NCBI GenBank assembly: GCA_020025675.1
Contig: JAHHRS010000042.1
Location: 1 to 17,953, forward strand
DNA: 17,953 bases
From: Oscillospiraceae bacterium
Lineage (GTDB): Bacteria; Bacillota; Clostridia; Oscillospirales; Oscillospiraceae
Direction of reading: 5' to 3'
Shown: positions 1 through 7,436 of the stretch, piece by piece
Layout of the letters: each line of letters begins with the position of its first letter
Position numbering within the stretch: the first letter of the stretch is position 1
Made by a program: the position numbers and the translations under genes
The notes under the pieces: generated by a model
The model's database searches: none
What the model saw: only the letters and a program-made list of their open reading frames with translations
Told to the model about the DNA's origin: nothing

Positions 1-669
1 GGCTTTGCCATGCCGGTGATATTTAACACAGAAGACGGGAAATGCTTTATCATGGAGTTTTGCGTCTATCCGGAATTTCGGGGCAACGGTACCGGACATC
101 AGTGTGCCGGAGCACTTCTGGACTGGTCAAAACAAAATGGAGCCACATACGCTGAGCTGAACTATGGAAGTGATAAGCGGCGGTGGCGCTTCTGGAGAAG
201 CGTAGGGTTTATTGACAACGGAGCGGATCAGTGGGGCGATCCTCTGCTGATATATCCACCGGTGGAGTCTGTCCCCTATTCTGTTGAAATTCTGACAGAT
301 CCCACAGAGTGGCAGCTTTTGAAGCTTGAAAACGGCTTGCTGGCAGAAACAGGAGAAAAGCCTATGACAGTGGGAGCACTGCAGCAGCTTCAGAAAGCAA
401 TCCGGAATGGAGAAATCACAATCTTTCTGGCAAAGCGAGGCTATCGTGCAGTTGGAATGTGCAGTGTCGCGAGAGACTGCTTCATCCCCGGCTGTTCGGA
501 CACGGGCGTATTGAAAAACCTTTATGTGGAACCTGTGTTCCGTAAGAAAGGTATTGCCGGAATTCTGGTGGAGGCAGTACATGCCTGGAGCCGTGCGCAT
601 GGGATGACCCGTTTGGCAGATAGCTGCGGCTTCTGCAATGAAAAGAGGAACAATGACCATGTTAAATAA
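1..669 (+). CDS. Tandem GNAT-family N-acetyltransferase, 5' end outside the window
   Basis: The reading frame is already open at base 1 (Gly-Phe-Ala before the first Met codon at base 10), so the true start lies upstream and at least 222 residues are visible. Two GNAT acetyl-CoA binding motifs can be seen: CVYPEFRGNGTG near the N-terminal end of the visible part, followed by a WRFWRSVGF segment typical of the end of a GNAT fold, and LYVEPVFRKKGIAG in the second half. Such proteins transfer an acetyl group from acetyl-CoA to an amine; the substrate cannot be told. The second domain stops soon after SCGFCNE, where related folds normally continue with a MYRALGF-like strand. The C-terminus therefore looks about 20 residues short and runs into the start of the next gene, which it overlaps. 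This may be a decayed or frameshifted end. Confidence 0.75.
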   Translation, partial: GFAMPVIFNTEDGKCFIMEFCVYPEFRGNGTGHQCAGALLDWSKQNGATYAELNYGSDKRRWRFWRSVGFIDNGADQWGDPLLIYPPVESVPYSVEILTDPTEWQLLKLENGLLAETGEKPMTVGALQQLQKAIRNGEITIFLAKRGYRAVGMCSVARDCFIPGCSDTGVLKNLYVEPVFRKKGIAGILVEAVHAWSRAHGMTRLADSCGFCNEKRNNDHVK

Positions 670-1276
670 TCAAGAATTCGACTTATGGGCAGATGGATAT
701 GATAAAAGCGTTCAACTGAGTGAAGAAAGCAATACCTATCCATTTGCAGCTTACAAGCAGGTGCTTAACACAATTTATCGCAGAATTCGTAAACATAATG
801 GAAAAACCATTTTAGATATTGGGTTTGGCACCGGAACATTGACAACAAAACTGTATCACGATGGCGTTTCCGTTACCGGAATTGATTTTTCTCCCAAGAT
901 GATTCAAATTGCTCAGGAGAAAATGCCGGAAGCTCGGCTGATTGAATTTGACTTTACAGACGGGCTTCCCATGGAATTGCTGAAAGAGAGATTTGATTAC
1001 ATCGTTTGCACTTATGCCATTCATCATTTGACACGGGAGCAAAAGGTTAACTTTCTGACTCTGCTCAAAAGTGTCCTTCAGCCCGGCGGTGAAATTCTCA
1101 TTGGTGATGTAATGTTCCAATCAGCAGAGGATCAGCAGCACTGCATTACCTCTGCCGGTGATAGTTGGGACGAAGATGAAGTATACATCGTCATGGATGA
1201 GCTGACCGATGACTGTGATTTGGACATGCAGTTCGTAAAGTGTTCTGACTGTTCCGGGGTCTGTATCATTCGATGA
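659..1276 (+). CDS. Class I SAM-dependent methyltransferase (YrrT-like)
   Basis: From the ATG at 659 the protein has 205 residues. The start MLNNQEFDLWADGYDKSV is a familiar beginning for small clostridial methyltransferases. The Met codons at 638 and 653 are in frame too, but AGAGG at 644-648 sits 10 nt before the 659 ATG and only 4 nt before 653. Motif I is visible as ILDIGFGTGTLT, the acidic residue after strand 2 as GIDFS, and motif IV as FDYIVCTYAIHHL. The C-terminal SDCSGVCIIR matches the usual end of the family, so the protein appears complete. It should methylate a small molecule with S-adenosylmethionine; the substrate is unknown. The start overlaps the 3' end of the GNAT gene by 11 nt, suggesting translational coupling. 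Confidence 0.82.
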   Translation: MLNNQEFDLWADGYDKSVQLSEESNTYPFAAYKQVLNTIYRRIRKHNGKTILDIGFGTGTLTTKLYHDGVSVTGIDFSPKMIQIAQEKMPEARLIEFDFTDGLPMELLKERFDYIVCTYAIHHLTREQKVNFLTLLKSVLQPGGEILIGDVMFQSAEDQQHCITSAGDSWDEDEVYIVMDELTDDCDLDMQFVKCSDCSGVCIIR

Positions 1277-1610
1277 GATGCGGTAAAATGCTCATATGAA
1301 AAACAAAATACTGATCCATAAATCTTTAGCCCCTTCTTTAAACTTGATGTTATCATACCCTCCGGCTGTGACTGTGTAAAGTCGAGGGATTGCTTCACTG
1401 GGACACCATAAAAATACCTTTGTTCATGTACTTGCAGAAAAACAGCGCCCAGACATGTGATGAACAAGTTTTCCCGTTTAGATGAATTTTTTAAAAAGTT
1501 GGTTAACAGTAAAACTTAATCTGCTGTATAACACAGTGACAGTGAAAATATACATTTAAGCTTTGTTACGATTTTTAATTTAAAAATGCCGGTAAATCAG
1601 CAGAAATAAG
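1277..1610. other. Gene-free stretch between methyltransferase and terminator
   Basis: I see no convincing coding sequence here. A reverse-strand frame that runs through this stretch into the methyltransferase gene has a low-complexity Ser/Thr-rich translation and is taken as a shadow. There is a weak inverted repeat, TTGTTCAT at 1420-1427 with ATGAACAA at 1460-1467. No clear terminator directly follows the methyltransferase. The stretch may be remains of an insertion, but no transposase fragment or insertion end is recognisable. Confidence 0.5.
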
Positions 1611-1647
1611 GAAAACGGTACAGCCCTAACGGAGCTGTACCGTTTTC
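1611..1647 (-). terminator. Strong bidirectional rho-independent terminator
   Basis: A perfect 14-bp stem pairs GAAAACGGTACAGC (1611-1624) with GCTGTACCGTTTTC (1634-1647) around a 9-nt loop. The A-rich and T-rich stem edges give a U-rich end in either direction. It lies about 60 nt past the stop of the lipoprotein gene on the - strand, so it most likely ends the leftward operon. It can also stop rightward transcription from the methyltransferase gene. Confidence 0.85.
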
Positions 1648-1710
1648 TACACACCAAATGTCCTTATCAAACTCTGGCAATGCACCGTGTTTTTTGCAAA
1701 GAGTAATATA

Positions 1711-2097
1711 TCATGGAATTCTGACATGTGCATCTTTCACATTTACCGAAACTACCATACCCTCATCTGTCGGGTTTTGAACTGAAACACCGACTTTAAA
1801 CCATGCGCCTTTTTCTACGTTTATTTTAATTGACACGCCCGGTGTCAAATATGTCGGTTCATATGCGTTTTCTTCCTTGCACTCCACAGGCTTCAAGATT
1901 ACCAATGTATCGCCTAAACCTTCTCCCGCAGAAATTTCAAGCTTATTTCTATACGGCGAAATTTCCTGCTCAGAGTAAACAAAATCTTCAGTATTTCCGG
2001 CAGGTATCTTTATGGGAATAGGCACATCATTACTACCGCAGCCCGTCAAGGAAAGAAGATAGGCACATAAAATAATTGACATTAAAATTTTCTTCAT
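1711..2097 (-). CDS. Small predicted lipoprotein of unknown function
   Basis: The protein has 128 residues. The first 19 form a lipoprotein signal peptide: MKK, a hydrophobic stretch, then the lipobox LTGC with Cys20 as the expected lipidated residue. It should be processed by Lgt and LspA and anchored outside the membrane. The mature part is about 108 residues, mostly beta-prone, with a segment near residues 80-125 (GVSIKINVEKGAWFKVGVSV and following) that resembles a small beta-sandwich. No enzymatic motif is seen and I do not recognise the family. The ATG has a GGAG site 7-8 nt upstream (about 2107-2110). It follows the CBM9-like gene by 48 nt and precedes the operon terminator, so it is probably the last gene of the leftward transcript. 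Confidence 0.8.
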   Translation of the reverse strand: MKKILMSIILCAYLLSLTGCGSNDVPIPIKIPAGNTEDFVYSEQEISPYRNKLEISAGEGLGDTLVILKPVECKEENAYEPTYLTPGVSIKINVEKGAWFKVGVSVQNPTDEGMVVSVNVKDAHVRIP

Positions 2098-2145
2098 ATA
2101 TGTTTCTCCGTATTATGTAAACAATAATATGCAAACCAAATTATG

Positions 2146-2748
2146 TCATCTTGTTAAGACTATCTCGCCGAAGTACTCCGGTCTGTGAAAGTCAGGTTTC
2201 GGAGTCTCAACAGGATTCCACATACCAAAGTGGGGGTCAGGCAAAGCATCGCCGCAGCGATAAAAGTTTCCCTTAATTACGTCCCCTGATTTAAACTCAC
2301 TTTTTCCGTATAAGCCGCTCACGATTTGCAGAGGGATAAACAATTCCAATGTCCAGAAACTTTCATGTACATCCGTCTTAGTTTCTGGCATTATGTCAAC
2401 CAAATTGCGTATAACTTTCCTGTCTTTTCTGCTGTTTCCAATTTTGCAATGTAGGTTTCCATTTGAGTTTGCTTCAAAGTTTATATATCTGTCATCATGT
2501 TGGGGGTTAAAGTTTGCAAAGAATTCCATACATGAGTCCAGGTGTACAGCTCCATCCGGCTCATTGTGAAGAGATATTGGGTTTTTCTCGTAGGTTTTCA
2601 TCTGAACCAAAAAGCCTTTGTTCTCCACAAAAACAGCCTGTCCCTCAGTCTCAGGGCCGGGTTTTTCAGTCCACCGGAAAGTGAGATTGAACTTAGGTGC
2701 AAGTTCAATCTCCTCACGGTCTGAGACTATTTTCATCTCATATTTCAT
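2146..2748 (-). CDS. CBM9-like carbohydrate-binding family protein
   Basis: A 200-residue protein with no signal peptide. The C-terminal signature FGMWNPVETPKPDFHRPEYF (roughly residues 174-193), together with the internal SCMEFFANFNP and FINFEAN-type pattern (here YINFEAN), matches the family usually annotated as carbohydrate-binding family 9-like. It is a single beta-sandwich domain without the catalytic modules CBM9 often accompanies. In this family the ligand is usually unknown, and the lack of an export signal argues against a simple cell-surface xylan-binding role. The ATG overlaps the TGA of pepT in an ATGA arrangement, a mark of translational coupling. A second in-frame Met at residue 5 is possible as start. 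Confidence 0.75.
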   Translation of the reverse strand: MKYEMKIVSDREEIELAPKFNLTFRWTEKPGPETEGQAVFVENKGFLVQMKTYEKNPISLHNEPDGAVHLDSCMEFFANFNPQHDDRYINFEANSNGNLHCKIGNSRKDRKVIRNLVDIMPETKTDVHESFWTLELFIPLQIVSGLYGKSEFKSGDVIKGNFYRCGDALPDPHFGMWNPVETPKPDFHRPEYFGEIVLTR

Positions 2749-3962
2749 TTTATTATTTCTTCGACGATGTTAAGTATTATGTTAACCGCAACATCCATAT
2801 CCTCAACGCAGATATGCTCATAAGGTCCGTGGAAAGAGTAGCCGCCGGTGCCTAAATTGGGGCATGGCAAGCCCTTTGAAGAAAGGTTTGCTCCGTCTGT
2901 GCCGCCGCGTATGGGCTGGATAAGAGGTGTAATTCCGGCCTTTTCAACAGCGGATTTTGCAATCTCCACAACCTCCATACGGTCTTTTATAAATTCAGCC
3001 ATATTGGAATACTGCTCTTTAATGCTGAGAACAGCAGTTCCCTCGCCATACTTTTCGTTTATGACTTTCTCGATATGGCGCAGGCAGTTTTCTCTTGCTT
3101 TGAAGCTTTCTTTGTTATGGTCACGGACAATATACTTTAAAACCGCTTTTTCAACATTTCCCTGCATATCGGTCAGATGGTAGAATCCCTCATAATTTTC
3201 AGTCATTGAAGGAACGTCACCGGAGGGAAGCATGGAGTTTATCTCCATAGCAACCAGACTTGCGTTAATCATCACATTTTTAGCAGAACCGGGATGAACA
3301 TTAAAGCCCTTTATCTCAAATTCAGCGCCTGAGGCATTAAAAGTCTCATATGCAAGCTCGTTAAGCTCGCCGCCGTCCATGGTATATGCAAAGTCTGCAC
3401 CCAGTTTTTCAATATCCAGCAGGTCTGCGCCGTGGCCTATCTCCTCGTCAGGGGTAAAGCATAGGGCAATCCTGCCGTGGGGCAGATTTTTATTTATTAT
3501 TTCCTCACAGGCTGTCAGAATTTCTGCTATTCCCGCCTTATCGTCGGCTCCCAGTACGGTGGTTCCGTCGGTTACTATTAGAGTTTTTCCCTTCATTTCA
3601 GTCAGTTCGGGAAACTTATCCGGACTTAGCGTTCTGCCGCTCTCGCCTAAAATTACTTCTCCCCCGTCATAATTTTCTATAAGTCTGGGCTGTACATTTT
3701 CCCCGGAAAAGTCAGGCACAGTATCCAGATGGGCAATAAGACCAAGGCAGGGCTTATCTTCCATGCCTACGGTTGCAGAAAGGTATCCGTAAACGTAAGC
3801 GTTTTCAGTAACTGATACATTTTCTATACCCATTGCCTTCATTTCCTCAGCCAGCATATTGCTCAAATCAAACTGGCGCTTTGTACTGGGAGTGCATTCT
3901 GCCTCCTCAGCGCTTGCAGTGTGTACTTTAACATAATTTATAAGACGTTCATATGCTCTCAT
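2745..3962 (-). CDS. pepT: Peptidase T (tripeptide aminopeptidase, M20B family)
   Basis: PepT removes the N-terminal residue from tripeptides in the cytoplasm using two zinc ions. At 405 residues it has the usual family length. The metal-site motifs are all present: AHLDTVPD (His78, Asp80), LGADDKAG (Asp140, with Asp141), TPDEEIG (Glu173 and Glu174), TMDGG (Asp196) and the C-terminal SFHGPYEH (His378). RGGTDGA, a dimer/substrate-site motif, is also intact. The ATG is preceded by GGAGG, 7 nt upstream. The gene starts 14 nt after the ylmH stop and its own stop overlaps the CBM9-like start, so it sits inside the leftward operon. It would recycle peptides downstream of protein turnover. Confidence 0.96.
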   Translation of the reverse strand: MRAYERLINYVKVHTASAEEAECTPSTKRQFDLSNMLAEEMKAMGIENVSVTENAYVYGYLSATVGMEDKPCLGLIAHLDTVPDFSGENVQPRLIENYDGGEVILGESGRTLSPDKFPELTEMKGKTLIVTDGTTVLGADDKAGIAEILTACEEIINKNLPHGRIALCFTPDEEIGHGADLLDIEKLGADFAYTMDGGELNELAYETFNASGAEFEIKGFNVHPGSAKNVMINASLVAMEINSMLPSGDVPSMTENYEGFYHLTDMQGNVEKAVLKYIVRDHNKESFKARENCLRHIEKVINEKYGEGTAVLSIKEQYSNMAEFIKDRMEVVEIAKSAVEKAGITPLIQPIRGGTDGANLSSKGLPCPNLGTGGYSFHGPYEHICVEDMDVAVNIILNIVEEIIK

Positions 3963-3976
3963 ATTTTTTCCTCCGA

Positions 3977-4723
3977 TTATTTATAGATTACGGCATTTAT
4001 AAACAGCCGTCCTTTTTTGGACATTCCGCCGTTTTCACATATTTTTGCCTTTCCCGCTCCTTTAAGGGATATTATATCACCTTCAGAGATGGTTTTATCG
4101 TTTTTAAGACATTCCTCGTAATTTAAACTCACATTTCCTGCCGCTATCTGCTTTACAGCCTCAGTCCTTGATATTCTGAAAAGGCCTGTAAGTACAGCGT
4201 CGATTCTGGGGCTCATCACTGTAAAGCTCCGCTCATCGGTTTTAATTTCCGGCAAAAGTAGCTCATTTATAGATACCTCTTCCGCTTTTACTGCATATCT
4301 TCCCACTTTCTCTATGCTCAGAAGATGACTCAGCACGGTCGGCATACAGAATACATAGGCATCACTGCCGGAAAGTCTTATATCTCCAAGCCTTGAGCGG
4401 TCAATGCCCATGCCAAGCAGAGCTCCCATATAATCACGGTGTCCCGGATTGCCAAACGGGCAAGACAATTTTATGGCTTTTATATACTCTGAAAAATCAA
4501 TATCCTCAGTCTCCATATAAAACGGCAAATAAAAAGCCCGCTTTCTCTCGCAGCTTTCATGTCCGCCATACAAACACAGCTTTACATCCACTCGATTTTT
4601 AAAGTACTTTTCGATTTTATAGCACTCCGCAGGCGTAAGGAAAACGCTTTCTGTAACAGAACTGTATTTTTCCGCTCTCTCACTCAGTTCCTCCGCTCGC
4701 TTTATCAGTTCATCTTTTTCCAT
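3977..4723 (-). CDS. ylmH: YlmH-family S4 RNA-binding protein
   Basis: The 248-residue protein has the two-part YlmH layout: an N-terminal domain (about residues 20-160) with FLTPAE and the signature LGDIRLSGSDAYVFC at 112-126, then an S4 RNA-binding domain (about 172-235) with SRIDAVL-type and FRISRTEAVKQIAAGNV motifs. YlmH is known from Gram-positive cell-division clusters. From family knowledge it has also been described as RqcP2, which can act with RqcH in tailing nascent chains on stalled large subunits. Here it is not next to sepF or divIVA; it overlaps the end of the GTPase-NYN gene by 14 nt. A GGTGA-type ribosome binding site lies within that gene just before the ATG. The link to ribosome rescue is inferred from family and neighbour. 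Confidence 0.88.
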   Translation of the reverse strand: MEKDELIKRAEELSERAEKYSSVTESVFLTPAECYKIEKYFKNRVDVKLCLYGGHESCERKRAFYLPFYMETEDIDFSEYIKAIKLSCPFGNPGHRDYMGALLGMGIDRSRLGDIRLSGSDAYVFCMPTVLSHLLSIEKVGRYAVKAEEVSINELLLPEIKTDERSFTVMSPRIDAVLTGLFRISRTEAVKQIAAGNVSLNYEECLKNDKTISEGDIISLKGAGKAKICENGGMSKKGRLFINAVIYK

Positions 4724-7298
4724 CTTTCACCTTCGTCTTATGGGGATTCTGATTGCTCATTTCCAGCAGTTTTTCTATCTGCTCCATTGTCCAATGAAGT
4801 TCTGCAATAAATTCCTTGGAAGAGGTACGCAAGACTCCTGAGTGTAAGGCTGAAAGCCTTATAAGATTATCACTTGTCACTACTCTCACCCTGTAATTTC
4901 TGCCTATCTGGTATGCAAGGCGCTCAATGTAGGCATCTGCCGTCTCTCCGTCCTTTGTAAAGGCAACGTGTATATTGTGGTAATCTTCTCGGGACCCTGG
5001 ATTTCCCGGTGTACGGAAACCGTCAAACACAAGGGCAAGTTCCGCCTTAGTATAACCGCAGTAGTTGGAGAGAATGTCCATAAGCCGTCCCCTTGCTAAA
5101 TCCAAATTTTCAGATGCAAGAGTTTTAAGCTCTTCCCATGAAAAAATCAGATTATATCCGTCAACAATTATATAATTTTTCTGTGCCTGAGCTGTATTAA
5201 CAACCGTTGGAGCTTCATTTCTGACAGGGTTTTTGTACTGGGGACGTTTAATCGGGCCGAATTCCCGCTCCATTATCTCTTCAAGCTCCCTGTCGTCAAT
5301 GCTCATCTGACGGCGTATTTTTACGCTTTGCGGCTCTTGCTCTGCTTTTTCTTTAAGGAAGCTGTCAAGGTGCATATAATCTTTTACCTTGTCCCACTTA
5401 ACATTAAAGCCTGCTCCGTGAGCGCAGAAAACAGAATCGGCTGTATTTTCCGTGTCGCTCTCCGGATCGTAGCCTATCTGCTTTACAACTTCCTCCTGCT
5501 TTTTACATGGGAAATATCCGCCCGGTTTTAAAGATAATCTGCCTCTGCCGTGACTGTATGATAACAGCTCTTCCGAGTATCCGTTCATGGCTGAAACAGG
5601 CGCAAGGCCTGTAATCTCCATCATTTCTCCGCATTCCTCCGGAGAAGAAAACTCCCCATTCATAAGGCGAATGTCATTTATGGCTCTGCCTATCTGGTCA
5701 GGCGGTAGTCGGAGACTAAAATTATAGTATGGTTCAAGCAAAATCATTTTTGCCCCCATCATTCCCTGACGCACAGCTCTGTATACCGCCTGCCTGAAAT
5801 CTCCTCCTTCTGTATGCTTAAGGTGAGCTTTTCCGGAAACAAGACTTATTTTCATATCTGTTACAGGCGAGCCGGTAAGTGTGCCCAAATGCTGTTTTTC
5901 GGCAATATTGGTCATAATAAGTCTCTGCCAGTTTCTATCCAGCTCATCTTCTGGGACTGCGGAAGCAATTTGAATTCCACTGCCTCTTGGCAGCGGTTCC
6001 AATAAAAGATGCACCTCTGCATAGTGCCGCAGGGGTTCAAAATGTCCGATTCCCTCGGCCCTTTCCCCGATAGTCTCCCTGTACATTATGTGGCCTGAGT
6101 CAAGGCTTATATCCAAATCAAAACGGTTTTTAACTATACTTACGAAAATTTCCGCCTGTACTTTTCCCATAAGCTCCACAGAAATTTTCTTTGTTTTTTC
6201 ATTCCATGCTATATTCAGTTCCGGGTCTTCCTCCTGCAGCTGCTTAAGTTTAGGTAATACCGCGGCAGGCTCCTCCCCATTGGGGAATGTTATTCTGTAA
6301 CTCAATACGCTCCTGCTCAACGGTTCTTCCGTATCACATTCAGCCCCCAGCCCCTGCCCCGGATATGTATCTGTTAAGCCGGTAACTGCACATATCTGAC
6401 CGGTCAAGGCTTCGTCCGTCTGAGTAAACTTTTCTCCGGAGTACAATCTTACCTGATTTACTTTCTCTTCTTTGCTCTCTCCCTTTGCTGTTTTATATTT
6501 AAGAAGAGTTCTGGGTTTTAACGAGCCTCCTGTTATTTTCATAAAGCTCAGTCTGTCACCTTTAAAATCTCTTGAGATTTTATACACCTTGGCCCCGAAT
6601 TCTTTTCCCTTGGCTTTAGATACCACGTATTTATCCAAAGCCTCTAAAAGTTTCGAAACACCGTGCATTTTAAGTCCAGAGCCGAAAAAGCACGGGAATA
6701 GCTTTCTGTCTGCGATAAGCTCCGACAGGTCATCATCACTCAGTTTACCGCTGTCCAGATACTTTTCCATGGCCCATTCAGCGCAGAGCGCCGCACGCTC
6801 CTGAAATTCAGCCGAATTTTGTTCCATATTTTGGCAGTATTCACTGAGTTTATTCTGAAGCTCCGATAAAATTTTATCCCTGTCAGCACCTGGCAAATCC
6901 ATTTTAGACACAAATATAAACACAGGTAAATCATATCGCCGCAATAGGTTCCAAATGGTTTCAGTGTGTGCCTGTACACCGTCGGTTCCGCTGATTACAA
7001 GCACAGCACAGTCCAAAATTTGCAGGCTCCGCTCAGCCTCCGCAGAAAAGTCTGCGTGACCCGGTGTATCCAGCAGAGTAACAGCGCTGTTTTCAAGTTC
7101 AAAAAGGGCCTGTTTTGAAAAAATTGTAATGCCCCTTGAACGTTCCAGTTCGTGGTTATCCAAAAAACTATCCCTATGGTCTACCCTGCCGGGATTTTTT
7201 ATTTTTCCAGTAAGATACAGCATGGCCTCTGAAAGGGTGGTTTTACCCGCATCCACATGGGCCAGAATGCCTATCGCCAAATTTCTTTTTTTATCCAT
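4710..7298 (-). CDS. EF-G/Tet(M)-like translational GTPase fused to a YacP/Rae1-type NYN domain
   Basis: The ATG at 7298 gives 862 residues; an in-frame TTG at 7334 would add 12 residues without conserved sequence, so ATG is preferred although no strong ribosome binding site precedes it. The N-terminal part is a ribosomal-protection-type GTPase: P-loop AHVDAGKT (13-20), switch I RGIT (55-58), DTPGH (77-81), G4 SKMD (131-134), then EF-G-like domains II to V up to about residue 600. From about 707 to the end is an NYN/PIN-like nuclease domain with IIVDGYNLI (Asp713), LVFDG (Asp759), FTKDGETAD (Asp788) and VVTSDN (Asp810), the pattern of B. subtilis YacP (Rae1), an endonuclease acting in the ribosomal A site. 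A linker region (about 600-706) is charged. Fusion of an A-site GTPase to an A-site nuclease suggests mRNA cleavage on ribosomes. Tetracycline resistance is possible but not shown by sequence. First gene of the leftward operon. Confidence 0.9.
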   Translation of the reverse strand: MDKKRNLAIGILAHVDAGKTTLSEAMLYLTGKIKNPGRVDHRDSFLDNHELERSRGITIFSKQALFELENSAVTLLDTPGHADFSAEAERSLQILDCAVLVISGTDGVQAHTETIWNLLRRYDLPVFIFVSKMDLPGADRDKILSELQNKLSEYCQNMEQNSAEFQERAALCAEWAMEKYLDSGKLSDDDLSELIADRKLFPCFFGSGLKMHGVSKLLEALDKYVVSKAKGKEFGAKVYKISRDFKGDRLSFMKITGGSLKPRTLLKYKTAKGESKEEKVNQVRLYSGEKFTQTDEALTGQICAVTGLTDTYPGQGLGAECDTEEPLSRSVLSYRITFPNGEEPAAVLPKLKQLQEEDPELNIAWNEKTKKISVELMGKVQAEIFVSIVKNRFDLDISLDSGHIMYRETIGERAEGIGHFEPLRHYAEVHLLLEPLPRGSGIQIASAVPEDELDRNWQRLIMTNIAEKQHLGTLTGSPVTDMKISLVSGKAHLKHTEGGDFRQAVYRAVRQGMMGAKMILLEPYYNFSLRLPPDQIGRAINDIRLMNGEFSSPEECGEMMEITGLAPVSAMNGYSEELLSYSHGRGRLSLKPGGYFPCKKQEEVVKQIGYDPESDTENTADSVFCAHGAGFNVKWDKVKDYMHLDSFLKEKAEQEPQSVKIRRQMSIDDRELEEIMEREFGPIKRPQYKNPVRNEAPTVVNTAQAQKNYIIVDGYNLIFSWEELKTLASENLDLARGRLMDILSNYCGYTKAELALVFDGFRTPGNPGSREDYHNIHVAFTKDGETADAYIERLAYQIGRNYRVRVVTSDNLIRLSALHSGVLRTSSKEFIAELHWTMEQIEKLLEMSNQNPHKTKVKDGKR

Positions 7299-7350
7299 AT
7301 TTCGTATTTTATCAGTTAAAATTAAAATAATCAATAATGACAGACATCTT

Positions 7351-7376
7351 TTACAGTCTTTTTATCCAAACTGTAA
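7351..7376. promoter_or_regulatory. Dyad TTACAGT-N12-ACTGTAA, possible operator
   Basis: Seven-base arms at 7351-7357 and 7370-7376 form a perfect inverted repeat with a 12-bp centre. The dyad covers the candidate -10 box of the leftward promoter, a common place for a repressor. The regulator is unknown; the adjacent OmpR-type response regulator usually prefers direct repeats, so it is not an obvious match. A weak RNA hairpin in the leader is the alternative. Confidence 0.4.
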
Positions 7377-7387
7377 TTTTTATGCAA
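7359..7387 (-). promoter_or_regulatory. Candidate sigma-A promoter for the leftward operon
   Basis: Read on the - strand, TTGCAT (7387-7382) and TAAAAA (7364-7359) are separated by exactly 17 nt. Both are imperfect matches to TTGACA and TATAAT. Transcription would begin near 7352, leaving a leader of roughly 54 nt before the ATG at 7298. This is the best-spaced pair I found upstream of the GTPase gene, but the -10 box is weak. Confidence 0.4.
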
Positions 7388-7407
7388 AAATTTCTTTAGA
7401 AATTTGC
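7384..7407. promoter_or_regulatory. Palindrome AAATTTC-N4-GAAATTT between the divergent promoters
   Basis: The arms at 7388-7394 and 7399-7405 are perfect, with a 4-nt centre TTTA, and GC/GC flanks extend the symmetry with a bulge. It lies just upstream of the leftward -35 candidate and about 35 bp upstream of the rightward -10 box. It could be a regulator site shared by both operons, or simply an AT-rich chance palindrome. Confidence 0.35.
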
Positions 7408-7436
7408 AACTTTAACTACCACTTTTGTAAAAAGTA

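Noticed and set aside
127..660. Reverse-strand 177-codon frame over the acetyltransferase
   Set aside because: The sense frame has two GNAT motifs; the antisense translation is Cys/His-rich noise.
1132..1467. Reverse-strand 111-codon frame after the methyltransferase
   Set aside because: Its second half is antisense to the methyltransferase and Ser-rich low complexity; no motif or ribosome binding site supports it.
1420..1467. TTGTTCAT / ATGAACAA inverted repeat as insertion ends or a terminator
   Set aside because: Only 8-bp arms with a 32-nt gap, no T-run, no target duplication and no transposase remnant.
4710..7334. Calling the GTPase a tetracycline resistance gene
   Set aside because: It shares the fold with Tet(M) but is an NYN fusion in a chromosomal housekeeping setting with no mobile element nearby; sequence alone does not show resistance.
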